Assembly (NCBI RefSeq): GCF_003818115.1
Contig: NZ_RPOI01000018.1
Location: 147,551 to 211,550, forward strand
Length of the DNA: 64,000 nt
Origin: Citrobacter youngae
GTDB lineage: Bacteria > Pseudomonadota > Gammaproteobacteria > Enterobacterales > Enterobacteriaceae
Direction: 5' to 3'
Positions 62,089-64,000 of the stretch are shown piece after piece. Position 1 is the first letter of the stretch. Each line of letters opens with the position of its first letter. The position numbers and the translations under genes are program-made. The notes beneath the pieces were generated by a model that searched no databases, was not told the origin of the DNA, and was given only the letters and a program-made list of their open reading frames with translations.

Positions 62089-62430
62089 TTATGGGGCAAC
62101 GGTGCGCCCAGTGCGGCGATCGAGACAACGCAGGGTGTTAGGTTCCCAATACGCATTCAGGTTCGCGCTTTGTTCGCATTTATCACGGCTATCAAAAGCA
62201 GCGTCGGCTTTGTCCCACTCTTTCTCTGTACGCTTGTTGACTTTCTGACGCAACTGACGCGTATCGTTCCATTGTTCCTTTTCCATTGCAGCCTGTTGAC
62301 GACTTTGCGCACTGTCCCCGGACTCTATGACCAGTTTACTGGTTTCAGCAAATACGGAAGAGGTGTACACGGCCGCCGCCAGCGTCAGCATGGCCGTCAG
62401 ACACAGGCGTTTGGTCAGTGTAATTTTCAT
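62089..62430 (-). CDS. ynfB: DUF1283 secreted protein YnfB
   Basis: Small secreted protein of unknown function (DUF1283), 113 residues as in E. coli. The signal peptide (about 1-28, ending SSVFA) is followed by a charged helical region [20 protein letters not shown] and a C-terminal part with two Cys (RDKCEQSAN and TLRCLDRR). It lies upstream of speG on the same strand, 37 bp away. Confidence 0.93.
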   Translation of the reverse strand: MKITLTKRLCLTAMLTLAAAVYTSSVFAETSKLVIESGDSAQSRQQAAMEKEQWNDTRQLRQKVNKRTEKEWDKADAAFDSRDKCEQSANLNAYWEPNTLRCLDRRTGRTVAP

Positions 62431-62584
62431 GGCGAATTCCTTTAATGAGAAAGGGAAAAAAACGATAAAACAGGGTTAAATTCTACACTATTCCTGCGCC
62501 AGGGCATACCCACTGGGCGCATATGGATACGTTGGACATATTCTGTCGTATCATGGTTAAACCGAAGGTAACTGAATTACTTCA

Positions 62585-62911
62585 ATGCTTAAGACAACAT
62601 TACTTTTCTTCGTCACCGCGTTATGCGAAATCATTGGCTGTTTTTTACCCTGGCTCTGGCTTAAGCGTGGGGCGACGGCCTGGTTGCTGGTTCCTGCTGG
62701 GGTGTCATTAGCGCTGTTCGTCTGGTTGCTGACGCTACATCCGGCGGCGAGCGGGCGGGTATATGCCGCGTATGGTGGTGTCTACGTGGTGACTGCACTG
62801 CTCTGGTTACGCATTGTCGATGGCGTAAAACTGAGCCTGTACGACTGGTCCGGCGCGTTAGTAGCACTGTGCGGGATGTTGATCATCGTTGCCGGATGGG
62901 GGCGCGCATAG
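62585..62911 (+). CDS. ynfA: UPF0060 membrane protein YnfA
   Basis: Four-helix inner-membrane protein of the UPF0060/YnfA family, 108 residues; related to small multidrug resistance transporters. Helix 1 holds the membrane Glu in [19 protein letters not shown] near residue 15. Later segments are [20 protein letters not shown] and [12 protein letters not shown]. Its stop codon lies inside the loop of a terminator hairpin. Confidence 0.93.
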   Translation: MLKTTLLFFVTALCEIIGCFLPWLWLKRGATAWLLVPAGVSLALFVWLLTLHPAASGRVYAAYGGVYVVTALLWLRIVDGVKLSLYDWSGALVALCGMLIIVAGWGRA

Positions 62912-62921
62912 CGCCTTTTTT
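62901..62921 (+). terminator. Intrinsic terminator overlapping the ynfA stop
   Basis: GGCGC (62901-62905), loop GCATA, GCGCC (62911-62915) followed by six T. The ynfA stop TAG is within the loop and second arm. Confidence 0.82.
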
Positions 62922-63018
62922 GTGATCAGTGAGCGTTTTTTTGATCTTCATACTTGTATGGTAGTAGTTCAGTTGGGTAAATTTCCTGCATCACAAGAAG
63001 AGATGTAAGGATTAAAAA

Positions 63019-64000
63019 ATGAAGATTGTCGGGGCTGAAGTTTTTGTTACCTGTCCAGGACGTAATTTTGTCACGCTGAAAATCACGACAGACGATGGGA
63101 TCACTGGATTAGGGGATGCCACGCTTAACGGGCGTGAATTATCCGTGGCGTCCTACCTGAAAGATCATGTGTGTCCACAGCTAATTGGACGTGATGCGCA
63201 TCGAATTGAGGATATCTGGCAGTTTTTCTACAAGGGGGCTTACTGGCGCCGCGGCCCGGTAACGATGTCGGCGATTTCTGCGGTGGATATGGCCCTGTGG
63301 GATATCAAAGCGAAGGCGGCGAATATGCCGTTGTACCAGTTGCTGGGGGGCGCATCACGCGAAGGCGTCATGGTGTACTGTCACACAACGGGTCATTCCA
63401 TTGATGATGTGCTGGAGGATTACGCACGTCATAAAGAGATGGGATTTAAAGCGATCCGTGTGCAGTGTGGTGTACCGGGAATGAAGACCACCTACGGAAT
63501 GTCTAAAGGTAAAGGCCTGGCCTACGAACCTGCGACCAAAGGCCAGTGGCCGGAAGAGCAGCTGTGGTCGACGGAGAAATATCTCGATTTCACACCGAAA
63601 TTGTTTGAAGCCGTCCGCAACAAATTTGGTTTTGATGAACATCTTCTGCATGACATGCATCACCGTCTGACGCCAATTGAAGCGGCTCGTTTTGGTAAGA
63701 GCATTGAACAATACCGTTTGTTCTGGATGGAAGACCCAACCCCCGCTGAAAACCAAGAGTGCTTCCGCCTGATTCGCCAGCATACGGTCACGCCGATTGC
63801 AGTAGGGGAAGTGTTCAACAGTATCTGGGACTGCAAGCAGCTTATTGAAGAACAGCTGATCGACTATATTCGCACCACTATTACCCACGCAGGCGGTATC
63901 ACCGGTATGCGTCGTATTGCTGATTTTGCCTCACTTTATCAGGTACGCACGGGTTCTCATGGACCTTCCGATTTGTCGCCAGTCTGCATGGCCGCTGCGC
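63019..64000 (+). CDS. rspA: RspA, mannonate dehydratase-family protein (3' end outside window)
   Basis: Enolase-superfamily acid-sugar dehydratase of the ManD group; in E. coli RspA was linked to starvation sensing and has little measured activity. About 327 of some 404 residues are in the window. The start [20 protein letters not shown] is conserved. Metal ligands are expected in [12 protein letters not shown] (Asp near 212), [11 protein letters not shown] (Glu near 238) and [12 protein letters not shown] (Glu near 264); the loop [12 protein letters not shown] and the [20 protein letters not shown] insert are typical of ManD proteins. AAGG lies 8 bases before the ATG. Upstream, ACTTGTATGGTAGTAG at about 62951 could be a GntR-type operator. 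Confidence 0.95.
   Translation, partial: MKIVGAEVFVTCPGRNFVTLKITTDDGITGLGDATLNGRELSVASYLKDHVCPQLIGRDAHRIEDIWQFFYKGAYWRRGPVTMSAISAVDMALWDIKAKAANMPLYQLLGGASREGVMVYCHTTGHSIDDVLEDYARHKEMGFKAIRVQCGVPGMKTTYGMSKGKGLAYEPATKGQWPEEQLWSTEKYLDFTPKLFEAVRNKFGFDEHLLHDMHHRLTPIEAARFGKSIEQYRLFWMEDPTPAENQECFRLIRQHTVTPIAVGEVFNSIWDCKQLIEEQLIDYIRTTITHAGGITGMRRIADFASLYQVRTGSHGPSDLSPVCMAAA

Overview
This 64 kb window is the chromosome of an enteric bacterium (Enterobacteriaceae). Nearly every core gene matches Escherichia coli K-12 in order and, as recalled, in protein length: tyrS-pdxY-gstA-dtpA, nth and the rsx operon, ydgK-cnu-blr, ydgJ-add-malYX/malI-ydgA-manA-fumA-fumC-tus-rstB, then rstA-ydgC-folM-ydgI-ydgH-pntAB-tqsA-mdtJI-ydgD-asr-ynfM-ynfL-mlc-ynfK-clcB-dmsD-ynfHG-ynfE/F-ynfD-ynfC-speG-ynfB-ynfA-rspA. 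Loci absent from K-12 at these positions point to a Citrobacter- or Salmonella-like relative: an aldo/keto reductase and a Bcr-type exporter after pntB, an M32 carboxypeptidase and a CPBP protease near asr, and a NiCoT metal transporter. The species assignment is inference. The window lies near the replication terminus, because it carries tus and a Ter site.

Layout. 1-11.7 kb: tyrosyl-tRNA synthetase (5' end outside the window), pyridoxal kinase, glutathione transferase, a peptide transporter, and the rsxABCDGE-nth operon, which combines an electron pump that keeps SoxR reduced with endonuclease III. 11.5-27.2 kb: the small proteins Cnu and Blr, then sugar and purine metabolism (add, malY/malX under MalI), manA, two unrelated fumarases, tus with its Ter site, and the sensor kinase gene rstB. 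27.2-33.3 kb: an accessory island that separates rstB from its regulator gene rstA. It holds an integrase remnant, two decayed IS3-family elements, phage immunity-like and terminase-like remnants, AT-rich orphan genes, a DUF1294 membrane protein, a protein built of two copies of an unknown domain, an APH(6)-type kinase and a Ni/Co permease. 33.3-47.4 kb: rstA, folM, the arginine/ornithine antiporter, ydgH, transhydrogenase pntAB, spermidine exporter mdtJI with an upstream ORF, and the RstA target asr. 47.4-64 kb: peptidases, the glucose regulator mlc, a second dethiobiotin synthetase, a chloride channel, the Tat-exported DMSO-reductase-like Ynf complex with its chaperone, speG, and the start of rspA.

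Three proteins too short for routine ORF calling were found by reading the sequence: blr (41 aa), ydgU (27 aa) and the mdtU upstream ORF (33 aa). Recognisable control sites include two MalI operators with a CRP-like site, an exact soxbox before fumC, a PhoP-like box before rstA, an RstA-like box before asr, an FNR-like site before ynfE/F, the Ter site, REP/BIME elements and many hairpins or terminators. The clearest regulatory theme is PhoP -> rstA -> asr, all within one window, while the partner kinase RstB has been separated from RstA by the island. The least understood material is inside the island.
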